DNA of 64,000 nucleotides, taken from the NCBI RefSeq assembly GCF_008704655.1, contig NZ_CP023688.1, positions 8,559,001-8,623,000 of the forward strand, in the 5' to 3' direction. The DNA comes from Streptomyces rimosus. Its GTDB lineage: Bacteria; Actinomycetota; Actinomycetes; Streptomycetales; Streptomycetaceae. A program made the position numbers and the translations under genes. The notes under the pieces are model-generated. The model did not search any database and had not been told where the DNA came from. It worked only from the letters and a program-made list of their open reading frames with translations. Shown here one piece after another: positions 1 to 7,989 of the stretch (its first letter is position 1; each line of letters opens with the position of its first letter).

Positions 1-485
1 CCCGGCCGGATGTCGAGCGCGGTGGACCGGTGCCACACCAGCCGCATGCATGCGGGCGCCGCGGCCCGGATCCGGTCGGTGGCCCAGGTCAAGTAGGTGT
101 GCAGAAGCCGCCGGGGCAGGTAGTCGTTGGGTTCGATCTCCCGGCCCCGGCCTTCTCGTACGGTGTAGCCGTCGGCCGCCAGGCGCAGGTCGCGCGACCG
201 GCACCATTCGTACAGGCCAGGGCCGGTCGTCGCGGTCGGGCCGTCCACCATGCGCGGATCGGCGAACGCGGTGACCTGCGAGCACACCGTGTTCAGCAGC
301 AGGTGGTCGGGCTGGTCGGCGAGGTGGAACCCCGGGCCCGGCGGCTGGGGGTCGATGAGGTGGACGGTGACCGGGAAGGGCCGTTCCGTACAGTGGCTGA
401 CCAGGCGTTCCAGGACGCCCAGGCCGCGCGGGCCCATGCCGACGACGGCGAGGACGGGCGGGCGTTGTGTGGGTGCGGAAGTCAC
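1..485 (-). CDS. FAD/NAD(P)-binding protein, C-terminus beyond window
   Basis: N-terminal 161 codons of a Rossmann-fold flavoprotein that runs off the left edge. The GTG start overlaps the stop of sbnB by four bases (GTGA), so it is the third gene of the sbnA-sbnB operon. The glycine-rich dinucleotide motif VVGMGPRGLG lies at residues 12-21, followed by an acidic strand end (HLIDPQPPGPGF). This resembles the NAD_binding_9-type FAD/NAD(P)-binding family, whose members may be N-hydroxylase-like or oxidase-like. Position suggests it acts on diaminopropionate or a downstream intermediate, but the substrate is unknown. Confidence 0.75.
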   Translation of the reverse strand, partial: MTSAPTQRPPVLAVVGMGPRGLGVLERLVSHCTERPFPVTVHLIDPQPPGPGFHLADQPDHLLLNTVCSQVTAFADPRMVDGPTATTGPGLYEWCRSRDLRLAADGYTVREGRGREIEPNDYLPRRLLHTYLTWATDRIRAAAPACMRLVWHRSTALDIRP

Positions 486-1483
486 CACCGGCGCGTCTCC
501 CCGAAGAAGTTGGGCACGCTGACGGCCGTACCGTCGGCGCGTGCCTGCTGGAGGGCGAAGGCGCCCACGGCCAGGTCGAGGACGCCGAGCCCGAACGGCG
601 AGAAGATCACGGGCCGGTCCGCGGTGAGCTTCACCTGCTGGTCGAGCACCCCGGCCAGCGTCCCGGCCACGAAGTCGCGGTTGCCGGTGAGCTGTTCGGC
701 CAGGTGGGGCGACGTATTGGCCTTCATGCAGTGCTCGACGTTGTCGAGGACGTTCTGCGCGCCCAGGATCACGTCCGGGGCCAGGTCGCGCAGCGAGATG
801 TTCAGCACCAGCTGCCCGGCCTCGAACTGCCGGTGGACGTACGGCTCCAGCGCGGTCGTCGCGAACACCACGGTCTCCGCGTCCAGCGCCGTCTCCAGGT
901 CACCGGTGACGGTCGCGGGGCGTCCCTGGGTGTCGCCGATGTGCCCGGCGAGCGCCCGGGCGGACGGTTCGTGCAGGTCGTGGACCACGTAGGCGTCCGG
1001 AGCGCAGCCGGCGGCGTGCAGGTAGTCGCAGATGTTGCGGGCGATGACGCCGCCGCCGACGACGCCGATACGGCTGCCCTCGTACCCGTCCGGGCGCAGG
1101 GCCGTCGCCGCGACGGCGGCCGAGGCCGCGGTCCTGGCGGCGCTGATGTTCGCTGCTTCCAGGATCGCGATCGGATAACCCGTCTCGTAGTCGTTCAGGA
1201 TGAGCACGGCCGAGGCGCGGGGCACCCCGTTCTCCGTGTTGCGCGGAAAGCTGGATATCCATTTGATGCCGGCCATCTGGACGTCCGCGCCCAGGAAGGC
1301 GGGCAGCGCGATGATGCGCGAGTCCGGCTTCTCGGGGAACCGCAGGAAATAACTGTCCGGGTTGACCGTCGCACCGGCCTCATGACTGCGGTAGGTCCGG
1401 GCGACGAGGTCCAGGACCTCGCCGCGCCGGTCGCGCAGGATCTTCAGTACGGAGTCGCCCGGCACCACGTCGAAGGTGAACAT
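482..1483 (-). CDS. sbnB: 2,3-diaminopropionate synthase SbnB
   Basis: 333-residue member of the ornithine cyclodeaminase/mu-crystallin family. In the staphyloferrin B pathway SbnB uses NAD+ to oxidatively hydrolyse N-(1-amino-1-carboxy-2-ethyl)-glutamate to L-2,3-diaminopropionate and 2-oxoglutarate. The central Rossmann motif GVVGGGVIARN is present, with family segments RTAASAAVAATAL and PNFFGETRRW around it. ATG start lies 16 bases after the sbnA stop, and the gene ends in a four-base overlap with the flavoprotein. Pairing with sbnA makes the diaminopropionate assignment more secure than the fold alone. Cytoplasmic. The product is normally a peptide-synthetase or siderophore building block. 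Confidence 0.9.
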   Translation of the reverse strand: MFTFDVVPGDSVLKILRDRRGEVLDLVARTYRSHEAGATVNPDSYFLRFPEKPDSRIIALPAFLGADVQMAGIKWISSFPRNTENGVPRASAVLILNDYETGYPIAILEAANISAARTAASAAVAATALRPDGYEGSRIGVVGGGVIARNICDYLHAAGCAPDAYVVHDLHEPSARALAGHIGDTQGRPATVTGDLETALDAETVVFATTALEPYVHRQFEAGQLVLNISLRDLAPDVILGAQNVLDNVEHCMKANTSPHLAEQLTGNRDFVAGTLAGVLDQQVKLTADRPVIFSPFGLGVLDLAVGAFALQQARADGTAVSVPNFFGETRRW

Positions 1484-1499
1484 GCCGAAAGTCCTGTTC

Positions 1500-2543
1500 T
1501 CAGGCGCGCGCCTGGTCCATTTCCGTTTCCGGATCGAGAAGGTGCGGCCAGCGTTCGGCCACCCATACGTCGTCGTAGAGCGTTTCGAGATACCGTTCCC
1601 CGAAGTCCGGGGAGAGCGCCGCGACGACGCTGCCCGGCGGAATGTCCGGAGCGGCTTTGCGTACCGCGGCCAGTACGGTGCCGGTGGAGCCGCCGAGCAG
1701 CAGCCCCCGCTGCCCGGCGAAGCGGCGGCACATCTCCACGGCCTCGTCCTCGGGGACGAGCACCACGTCGTCCACGAGTTTCTCGTCGAGGATCTCCGGG
1801 CGGCGGCTGGTGCCCAGCCCCGGAATGTGCCGCCGGGCCGCCGGGCCGCCGAAGGAGACCGACCCCAGGGAGTCGACCGCGATGACGCGGGTCGCCGGGC
1901 TGTGGTCGCGCAGGTACGCGGCGCAGCCCATGAGCGTGCCGGTCGTCCCGGCGCCGATGAAGGCGTAGTCGACCGGGCCGAGCGCCTCGACGAGCGCGCG
2001 CCCGGTCCGCTCCCGGTGGGCGCGCGGGCCGGCCGGATTGGCGTACTGATTCAGCCAGTACGTGTTCCGTTCCCGCCGCAGGCGTTCGTGGATGTAGTTG
2101 ATGCGGGATTGCAGATAGCCGCCGTTGCCGTCGCGTACGTCGATCACCACGACCTCGGCGCCGAGTGCCTCCATGAGGCGCACGGACTGGGCGTTGGCGT
2201 TGGGATCGGTCACGCACGTCAGGGCGTACCCTTTCGCCGCGCATACCATGGCGAGCGCCACCCCGAGATTTCCGGAGGTGGATTCGATGAGCCGGGTGGC
2301 GGGAAAGGGACGGCCGGTGTTCTCGGCCTCGGCGACGAGCGCCACGGCCGTCTTGAGTTTCACCGAGCCGGCCGGATTGAGGCCCTCGATTTTCAGGAAG
2401 ACCGAGCTTCCCGGTACCAGTTCGTCGGCCCGGATGAAGAGATCATCCGGGATCAGGTCGTACACTTCTTCTGCTATCACTGGAATCCAAGGTGCTGGAA
2501 TGCGGGCATGCGCAGCTGCCGGATTCGTCCGGTGAAAACGCAT
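1500..2543 (-). CDS. sbnA: N-(2-amino-2-carboxyethyl)-L-glutamate synthase SbnA
   Basis: PLP enzyme of the cysteine synthase fold that condenses O-phosphoserine with glutamate, the first step to L-2,3-diaminopropionate. Visible motifs are the PLP lysine region LNPAGSVKLKTA, the asparagine loop STSGNLG and the phosphate-binding loop GAGTTGT. The ATG at 2543 gives 347 residues but has no clear ribosome site. The in-frame GTG 21 codons later (VIAEEVYDL) would give 326 residues, close to the staphylococcal protein, so the start is uncertain. First gene of a three-gene operon read leftward. Confidence 0.88.
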   Translation of the reverse strand: MRFHRTNPAAAHARIPAPWIPVIAEEVYDLIPDDLFIRADELVPGSSVFLKIEGLNPAGSVKLKTAVALVAEAENTGRPFPATRLIESTSGNLGVALAMVCAAKGYALTCVTDPNANAQSVRLMEALGAEVVVIDVRDGNGGYLQSRINYIHERLRRERNTYWLNQYANPAGPRAHRERTGRALVEALGPVDYAFIGAGTTGTLMGCAAYLRDHSPATRVIAVDSLGSVSFGGPAARRHIPGLGTSRRPEILDEKLVDDVVLVPEDEAVEMCRRFAGQRGLLLGGSTGTVLAAVRKAAPDIPPGSVVAALSPDFGERYLETLYDDVWVAERWPHLLDPETEMDQARA

Positions 2544-2935
2544 GCGGAATCGTGGTCACACGTGGTGATCAAGGCATGCAGAAGAGTTGGAAGTTCCCCC
2601 GTTCCGTTCCCCCGTAGGCCGCCCCGTTGTCCCCCGTAGAACCGCGATGGCGACGCCTTGCCGAAAAGATACCTGTTGCTACAAGATCTTTTCCAGCGAT
2701 CGCGGTGTTTGAAAAGTCAACTCCCGTGAATACCGGTGGCGGAACCGGCCGTTCAGCAGGGGAGGGGAGTCTCCGCTTCCGGGCGGTGCGCTCGGCGGAA
2801 GGAGGCGTACAGCCCAGTAAGGAGCGGGGTTGCGCCGTCATCTCGCCCGGCGGGGCGGGGTGTTGCGTCGACCCGGTGGGGCATCCTTCGGTCCCGCCCG
2901 GATTTTTGCTCATTGTTGACGCTTTGGGGGCGGAT
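2544..2935. other. intergenic region upstream of sbnA with one inverted repeat
   Basis: About 390 bases without a convincing gene. They separate the leftward sbnA operon from the 3' end of the leftward STAND gene. Composition is less GC-rich than the flanks. An 8-bp perfect inverted repeat (GAAAAGAT at 2663-2670, ATCTTTTC at 2686-2693, 15-base spacer) is the only structure I see. It could be an operator or part of the promoter for sbnA. I do not see an iron-box (TTAGGTTAGGCTAACCTAA-like) sequence. A 114-codon leftward open frame here has poor codon bias. Confidence 0.45.
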
Positions 2936-5176
2936 TTACGTGCCCCGGGGCGGACGGTGGTCTGCGGTGGCGCTCCCGTTCGCGCCTCCGGTCTCCCGCC
3001 CGGCGAGCTCGGCGAGCTGGCGTTGCAGACGCTCGGCCTCGTCCGAACGGTGCTGGGTCCGGTACAGCTCTAACGCCTGCTGCCAGGCTTCGGCGGCCTG
3101 CACGGCCTGGCCCAGGGCGGCGTGCGCCTGGCCGATGCCTTCGAGGAGCACGGCTTCGTGGAAGGTGTTGCCGATCTCGCGGAAGAGCGTCAGGGCGCGC
3201 CGGCCGTTCTCCAGTACGTCGGTGTACCGGCCCGTGCACAGGCCCAGGTAGGCGTGGACGCTCAGCGACAGGGCCTCGCCGTTGCCGTTGTCGTGGCGGC
3301 GGTGCAGCAGCAGCGCCTTGTCGCCGTAGGCCGCCGCCTGCTCGTAGTGGCCCAACTGCGCGGAATACCAGGCGGACTGGTTGAGCCCGCGGGCCTCCCA
3401 CTCCTCGTCGCCGATCGTCTGGAACAGGCCCAGGGACCGGGTCGCGTGGTCCAGCGCGGGCCCGATACGGCCCTGCTGCCCCCAGGACCAGCCGAGCACG
3501 CGGTGCGTATGGGCCTGGCTCGGCAGGTCGTGGGCGCTCTCGGCCAAGGTCAGGGACTCCTGGAGATGTTCGAGCGCCTCGGTGTGCCGGCCCACCAGCG
3601 CGCAGGACTCGGCGAGCAGGCGGTGCGCCGGCGCCTGGGCGGCCGGATCGTCCAGGCGCAGGGCAGCGGTCAGTCCCGCCTGCGCGACGGCCACTTGATG
3701 GGGAAGAAGGCCGCGCCGCCAGTGGTACGTGTGGAGGGTAGGCGCCAGCTGCCACACCAGCGTGTGCCACTCACGCTCGACGGCCAGACGCTGAGCGGCC
3801 ATCACACAGGGGTGCTCGACGTCCAGCCACGCCAGCGCCTTGGCCTTGTCATGCAGCGGGTGGGGCAGACAGCCCTGGGCGGGCGGGCTTAGGACGACCG
3901 ACTCGCGGTGCGGATCGAGCAGCTGGTCAGCGGTGTGGGCCGTGTGCAGATAGAACTCCACCAGCCGCCGCAGCGCGCTGTCGCGGTGGTCCTCGGCCTG
4001 GTGGAGGTGGGCCTGGTCGCAGGCGTAGAGGCGGATCAGGTCGTGGAGCCGGTAGCGTCCGGGCGTCGGCTGGGACACCAGATGGGCGGTTTCCAGCTCC
4101 CGCAGCAGCGCGCGGACCCGAGCCGTCGGCAGCCCGGCCAGGGAAGCGGCGGCGGGCAGGCTGATGTCAGGGCCCGGTGCCAGGCCGAGCAGCCCGAACA
4201 GCACGGCCGCCTCGGAGGACAGCGCGTGGTACGAGGACGAGAACACGGCGCGCAGGTTCAGCGGGATCTCGCCGGCGTCCAGTTCGTCGAGCCGGGTCGC
4301 GTGGTCCCGCAGCTCCTCGGCGAGCACGCTCAGCGGGAAGCCGGGGTGGGTGGTGGCACGGGCGGCCACGATGCTCAGCGCCAGCGGCAACCCGTCGCAG
4401 CACGTCAGGAACGCGCGTACCGCCTCGGGCTCGGCGGCGATCCGCTCGGCTCCCAGGTGATCGGCCAGCAACTGGCGGGCCTCGGCCTCGGACAGCACGT
4501 CCAGGTCCAGGGAGCGGGCGCCGTGGGTGGTGACCAGCCCGGCCAGGTGACGGCGGCTGGTCACCAGCACCGTGCAGGCCGGACCGCCCGGCAGCAGCGG
4601 GGCCACATGGGCGGTGTCGCGGGCGTTGTCCAGCACGATGAGCATGCGCCGGTCGGCGACCAGGCTGCGGTAGAGGCCCACCTGCGCGTCAAGGTCGGGC
4701 GGTACGCCGGATGGGTCCACACCGAGGGCGTTCAGAAAGCCGCGGACCGCCTCCGCCGTGGGCATCGGTTCACCGAGCGGGGTGAAGCCCCTCAGGTCCA
4801 CGAACAGCCGGCCGTCGGGGAACCGGTCGACGTGCTGATGTGCCCAGTACAGGGCGAGCCAGGTCTTGCCGATGCCGCCGGTGCTCCCGATCGCGGAGAT
4901 CATCACGGTGGTGCCCGACTCCGCCGCCTCGTCCAGCGCGGCGGTCAGCGCGGTCAGTTCGCCGGTCCGGCCGGTGAAGCGGCGCGGTGCGGCGGGCAGC
5001 TGGTGCGGTACGGGCCCGCGCTCGCGTACGGGGTGCAGATGGACGTCTCCGTGGACGACGCCGGCCTGCACCACATGGCCCTCGACCGGCGCGGACACCT
5101 CGTTGCGCACACCGGCCACCATCGGGCCCCGGTCCCGGTTGTTCGAATCTTGTTCCGTCGTCACAGTCGCCACCAC
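2936..5176 (-). CDS. STAND/NB-ARC ATPase with C-terminal TPR repeats
   Basis: 746-residue AfsR-like protein without the DNA-binding SARP head. Residues 26-48 carry a valine/glycine motif (VSAPVEGHVVQAG then VVHGDVHLHP). Walker A GSTGGIGKT is at 97-105, Walker B RMLIVLDNARD follows, then VTSRR, the GLPLAL motif of NB-ARC proteins and an LHDLIRLYA segment in the MHD position. Residues about 470-720 form TPR helices. Such proteins are ATP-driven oligomerising switches in signalling, regulation or defence. The trigger here is unknown. Leucine 702 is a TTA codon (3071-3073), so translation should need the bldA tRNA. Start is the first of several clustered GTGs near GGAAGG. Confidence 0.82.
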   Translation of the reverse strand: MVATVTTEQDSNNRDRGPMVAGVRNEVSAPVEGHVVQAGVVHGDVHLHPVRERGPVPHQLPAAPRRFTGRTGELTALTAALDEAAESGTTVMISAIGSTGGIGKTWLALYWAHQHVDRFPDGRLFVDLRGFTPLGEPMPTAEAVRGFLNALGVDPSGVPPDLDAQVGLYRSLVADRRMLIVLDNARDTAHVAPLLPGGPACTVLVTSRRHLAGLVTTHGARSLDLDVLSEAEARQLLADHLGAERIAAEPEAVRAFLTCCDGLPLALSIVAARATTHPGFPLSVLAEELRDHATRLDELDAGEIPLNLRAVFSSSYHALSSEAAVLFGLLGLAPGPDISLPAAASLAGLPTARVRALLRELETAHLVSQPTPGRYRLHDLIRLYACDQAHLHQAEDHRDSALRRLVEFYLHTAHTADQLLDPHRESVVLSPPAQGCLPHPLHDKAKALAWLDVEHPCVMAAQRLAVEREWHTLVWQLAPTLHTYHWRRGLLPHQVAVAQAGLTAALRLDDPAAQAPAHRLLAESCALVGRHTEALEHLQESLTLAESAHDLPSQAHTHRVLGWSWGQQGRIGPALDHATRSLGLFQTIGDEEWEARGLNQSAWYSAQLGHYEQAAAYGDKALLLHRRHDNGNGEALSLSVHAYLGLCTGRYTDVLENGRRALTLFREIGNTFHEAVLLEGIGQAHAALGQAVQAAEAWQQALELYRTQHRSDEAERLQRQLAELAGRETGGANGSATADHRPPRGT

Positions 5177-5253
5177 CTTCCACTGCCGTCACACCGAGTG
5201 GCTTCCCCAGTGTCGCGAGGCGCCGGAGCGGCGGATGGGAGCAGCGCGCATTC

Positions 5254-5278
5254 GTACCCATGTGAGTGAAGATCACGC
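5254..5278 (-). promoter_or_regulatory. possible SigB-family promoter of the STAND gene
   Basis: Reading leftward, GCGT, 15 bases, then GGGTAC. This fits the consensus GNNT-N14-16-GGGTA(C/T) reported for stress sigma factors of the Streptomyces SigB family. The element ends about 78 bases before the GTG start. The short consensus can occur by chance in such DNA, so this is a suggestion only. Confidence 0.35.
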
Positions 5279-5375
5279 CGAGCGCCCACGGCCAGCCCTA
5301 ACGGCTTCTGAGCTGCACGTATGGGCCGAAAAAACGTTTGACGCGGGAGGGCGTCCGGTGATCGGGTAGCACCCC

Positions 5376-6275
5376 ATGAGCCCAGGGCAGACGCCTCCCG
5401 GTCCGCACCCCGTCGACGACGGCCTCGTACGGCGGCTGGTCGCCGGGCAGTTCCCGCGATGGGCGGAGCTGCCGGTGCGGCGGTTCCCATCCGGAGGCAC
5501 GGTCAACGCGATGTTCCGGCTGGGGGACGACATGGCCGTACGGCTGCCGCTGACGCGGGGCGGCGCCGCGGACGTATCGCTGGAACAGGAGTGGCTGCCC
5601 CGCCTCGCGCCCCGGCTGCCGGTGGCCGTCCCCGAGGCGCTCGCCGCCGGGGAGCCCGCCGAGGGATATCCGTGGCCGTGGTCGGTGTACCGCTGGCTGG
5701 CCGGGGAGAACCCGGTCGCTGGGGCGCTGGACGAACCCGTGTTCCTGGCCGAGGACCTGGCCGGATTCGTGGCGGCGATGCGGGGCGTCGCGCTGCCCGG
5801 GGCCCCGGCGGCTTACCGCGGCGGGCCGCTCGCCGCGCTCGACGCGCCGACGCGGGCGGCGATCGAGGAGCTGCGCGGAATCCCGGAGGAGGGCGTCGAC
5901 TGCGATGCAGTGACCGCCGTGTGGGAGGACGCGGTGCGGGCCCCGGCCTGGGACGGCCCACCGGTGTGGCTGCACGCCGATCTGATGCCGGGCAATCTGC
6001 TGGTGGGCGGCGGCAGGCTGACCGCGGTGATCGACTTCGGGTGTACGGGGGCGGGCGATCCGGCCTGCGATCTGTTCCCGGCGTGGAACCTGCTGCCGGC
6101 CGGGGCACGGGAGGTCTTCCGCGAGGCGCTGGGCGTGGACGACGCGACGTGGGCGCGCGGCCGGGCCCGTACGCTCTCGCAGGCGCTGATCGCGCTGCCG
6201 TACTACCGGGAGACGAACCCGGCGATGGCGGGCAACGCCCGGCATGTGATCCGGGCGGTGCTGGAGGAGCGCTGA
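5376..6275 (+). CDS. aminoglycoside phosphotransferase (APH) family kinase
   Basis: 299 residues with the APH/choline kinase fold. The N-lobe segment FPSGGTVNAMFRLGDDMAVRLP supplies the ATP-binding lysine-type region. The catalytic loop is HADLMPGNLL and the metal-binding motif is IDFG. These proteins phosphorylate hydroxyls of small molecules, including aminoglycosides and macrolides. Substrate cannot be read from sequence, and many chromosomal copies in actinomycetes are not resistance genes. ATG start follows a weak GGGAGG stretch. The gene stands alone, divergent from the STAND gene and convergent with the chitinase. Confidence 0.8.
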   Translation: MSPGQTPPGPHPVDDGLVRRLVAGQFPRWAELPVRRFPSGGTVNAMFRLGDDMAVRLPLTRGGAADVSLEQEWLPRLAPRLPVAVPEALAAGEPAEGYPWPWSVYRWLAGENPVAGALDEPVFLAEDLAGFVAAMRGVALPGAPAAYRGGPLAALDAPTRAAIEELRGIPEEGVDCDAVTAVWEDAVRAPAWDGPPVWLHADLMPGNLLVGGGRLTAVIDFGCTGAGDPACDLFPAWNLLPAGAREVFREALGVDDATWARGRARTLSQALIALPYYRETNPAMAGNARHVIRAVLEER

Positions 6276-6289
6276 GGCCATCGAACACG

Positions 6290-6317
6290 CCCGCCCCGTC
6301 CGGCCGGCCGGGGCGGG
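6290..6317. terminator. bidirectional hairpin between APH and chitinase genes
   Basis: CCCGCCCCG (6290-6298) pairs with CGGGGCGGG (6309-6317) over a 10-base loop, in the 83-base gap between two convergent genes. There is no T tract, which is usual in high-GC actinomycetes. Confidence 0.6.
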
Positions 6318-6358
6318 ACGGACGAGGCGGGCGGGAAGTCAGCCGTGCCGGGACGGGA

Positions 6359-7270
6359 TCAGCAGCTCAGGTTGCCGCCGGTGCTCGTGCCCAGGATCTG
6401 GGTGAACTTCTGGTAGGAGTTGATCCGGCTCTGTACCTGACCGGGGTTGGCGCCGTTGCACTCCATGGAGCCGTTGATGCTGCGGATGGTCTCGCCGAAG
6501 CCGCGGTCGTTGACGATCGCGTCGTGCGGCGTCATCGAGCCCGGGCCGCGCTGCGTCATCCAGTACCAGATGCCCGTCTTCCAGGCCACGGCCGCGTCGT
6601 TCTGCACCAGGTTCGGGTTGTGCAGCAGGTCGATGCCGAGCGCGTCACCCGCCGCCTTGTAGTTGTAGTTCCAGCTCAGCTGGATCGGCCCGCGCCCGTA
6701 GTAGGCCGCCTGTCCGGCGGGACAGCCGTACGGCCGGTTCGGGTCACAGTAGTGCGGGTAATTGTTCGTGTCCTGCTCCACGATGTGGACCAGACCGCCC
6801 GTCTCATGGCCGACGTTGGCCAGGAAGGCGGCGGCCTCCCGCTTCTTGATCGTGTCGTTCCCGGTCTTGGTGAAGCCGGGGTACGCGCTCAGGGCCGCCT
6901 TCAGCCCGTTGTACGTGTAGAACCGGTTTCTGTTCGGGAACATCTGGTTGAACTGCGCCTCGCTCACCACGAAGTCGCCGGACGGGTTGGTCCCGCCGCC
7001 GCAGTTGTACGGCTCCCAGTACCAGGTGCTGATGACCGGGTCGTAACCCGGGTTGTCGTGCGTGGCCCGGTAGTACTGGCCGTTCGTGTACTTCACGATG
7101 TTGCCGGTGACATACGGCTTACCGGCCGTCCAGATGGTGAAGTTGCAGCTCGCGACGGACGCCGCGGCCCCGGAGACGGGCGCGGCGACGGCGTGCGGGG
7201 CGGCGGCGGACAGAGCGGTGACGCAGGAGGCGGCCGAGAGCACGGCGGCGACACGCTGTTTCAGCAACAC
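6359..7270 (-). CDS. secreted GH19 chitinase with N-terminal chitin-binding domain
   Basis: 303-residue secreted family 19 chitinase that cleaves beta-1,4-linked N-acetylglucosamine polymers with inversion. GTG at 7270 was chosen because GAGGAG lies seven bases upstream. It opens a signal peptide (KQRVAAVLSAASCVTALSAA, Ala-rich cleavage region near residue 30). Residues about 41-90 form a small aromatic carbohydrate-binding module (FTIWTAGKPYVTGNIV, WYWEPYNC). The catalytic domain carries HETGG with the acid Glu156, plus YYGRGPIQLSWNYNY. Compact ChiC/ChiF-type architecture. Expression is probably controlled by DasR through the operator upstream. Confidence 0.93.
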   Translation of the reverse strand: MLLKQRVAAVLSAASCVTALSAAAPHAVAAPVSGAAASVASCNFTIWTAGKPYVTGNIVKYTNGQYYRATHDNPGYDPVISTWYWEPYNCGGGTNPSGDFVVSEAQFNQMFPNRNRFYTYNGLKAALSAYPGFTKTGNDTIKKREAAAFLANVGHETGGLVHIVEQDTNNYPHYCDPNRPYGCPAGQAAYYGRGPIQLSWNYNYKAAGDALGIDLLHNPNLVQNDAAVAWKTGIWYWMTQRGPGSMTPHDAIVNDRGFGETIRSINGSMECNGANPGQVQSRINSYQKFTQILGTSTGGNLSC

Positions 7271-7383
7271 CTGATCACTCCTCAGTGCGGCAGGGCCGCG
7301 TGGGATCGGCGACGGACGGTCCGACGCGCGACGGGCATCGAGGATCACGCTCCGCTTGGCGGACGCGATCGACAGGTGCAGGT

Positions 7384-7412
7384 ACTCAACCCGTTTGGTC
7401 TGAACCAGTCAA
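7384..7412 (-). promoter_or_regulatory. chitinase promoter
   Basis: Leftward -35 TTGACT (7407-7412) and -10 TTGAGT (7384-7389) with a 17-base spacer. The spacer and -35 overlap the DasR-like operator at 7394-7409, so a bound repressor would exclude RNA polymerase. Confidence 0.55.
7394..7409. promoter_or_regulatory. DasR-responsive element (dre-like)
   Basis: TTTGGTCTGAACCAGT matches 11 of 16 positions of the dre consensus AGTGGTCTAGACCACT, including the whole TGGTCT..ACCA core. DasR is the GntR-family N-acetylglucosamine repressor controlling chitinase genes in Streptomyces. Location inside the chitinase promoter supports function. Confidence 0.7.
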
Positions 7413-7570
7413 GATGATGTACGGACAGGTGATTGATTGCTAGACGATTGACCAGAGTTCGCGAAGCGGCCACAGGAGAGCCCGTACGTGGGGGCGGGTT
7501 CAGGAGAGGTGCGTACGGTCGGCGGCTGCCGTTGTGGCAGCTCGTTGTCGACTCTTGGTGTGGAGCTCTC

Positions 7571-7888
7571 GTGAGAATGCTGAAGATCGACCTGGACGGG
7601 GTCGAGGGCGGCCAGGGCGTCACCGGTGTGCAGTCCAAGACGGTGAACTTCACCGTCGGCCGCTCGCAGGTCTCCACCGTCGACATGAACACGCAGACCA
7701 TGACGGTGGTGCGGGACGGCAGGACGGTCAAGTCGATCCCGAGCACGGGCGGCGGCCCGAAGGCCCCGACCGGTCAAGTCCGGTCTGCGGGAGGCCGCGT
7801 GCGGTTGACGGCCCATGGCCGCCCGGGGCGTGGCGAGTCCGATGCCGCACACGGGGGAATGCGGCATCGGACCCACCGCACAACCTAG
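7571..7888 (+). pseudogene. remnant of an L,D-transpeptidase (Ig-like linker region)
   Basis: The frame from GTG 7571 reads VTGVQSKTVNFTVGRS, then QVSTVDMNTQTMTVVRDG and RTVKSIPSTGG. This is the stretch just before the YkuD catalytic domain of actinobacterial Ig-like L,D-transpeptidases (the VTFTVGRSQVSTVD type). Similarity stops near 7771 and the following residues to the TAG at 7888 are arginine-rich noise. Neither the lipoprotein N-terminus nor the HxxxxxxSxGC catalytic motif is present, so only about 65 residues survive. The rest of 7271-7989 holds the chitinase promoter and no other gene I can support. Confidence 0.65.
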
Positions 7889-7989
7889 CCGCGAACAGCC
7901 GATCGAAAACGCCAACTTGCCGAAGTCGGCGAAGGTTGGCCGAACCCCTCGCCCTGACGGGTCCGCGGCAGCCGTGCGGGCGCCCCCGC

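Noticed and set aside
467..1885. Long rightward open frame (about 470 codons) opposite sbnB/sbnA
   Set aside because: It is antisense to two recognised enzymes, has arginine/glycine-rich composition and no domain. Such shadows are routine in high-GC DNA.
2569..2913. 114-codon leftward open frame between sbnA and the STAND gene
   Set aside because: Poor third-position bias, no ribosome site, no family features.
2544..2935. Iron-repressor (DmdR/IdeR) box before sbnA; same search before the synthetase at 60144-60469
   Set aside because: No sequence close to TTAGGTTAGGCTAACCTAA was seen in either place, so I do not claim iron control.
7345..7746. 133-codon leftward open frame upstream of the chitinase
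   Set aside because: It runs through the chitinase promoter and operator and is antisense to the transpeptidase remnant, with low-complexity sequence.
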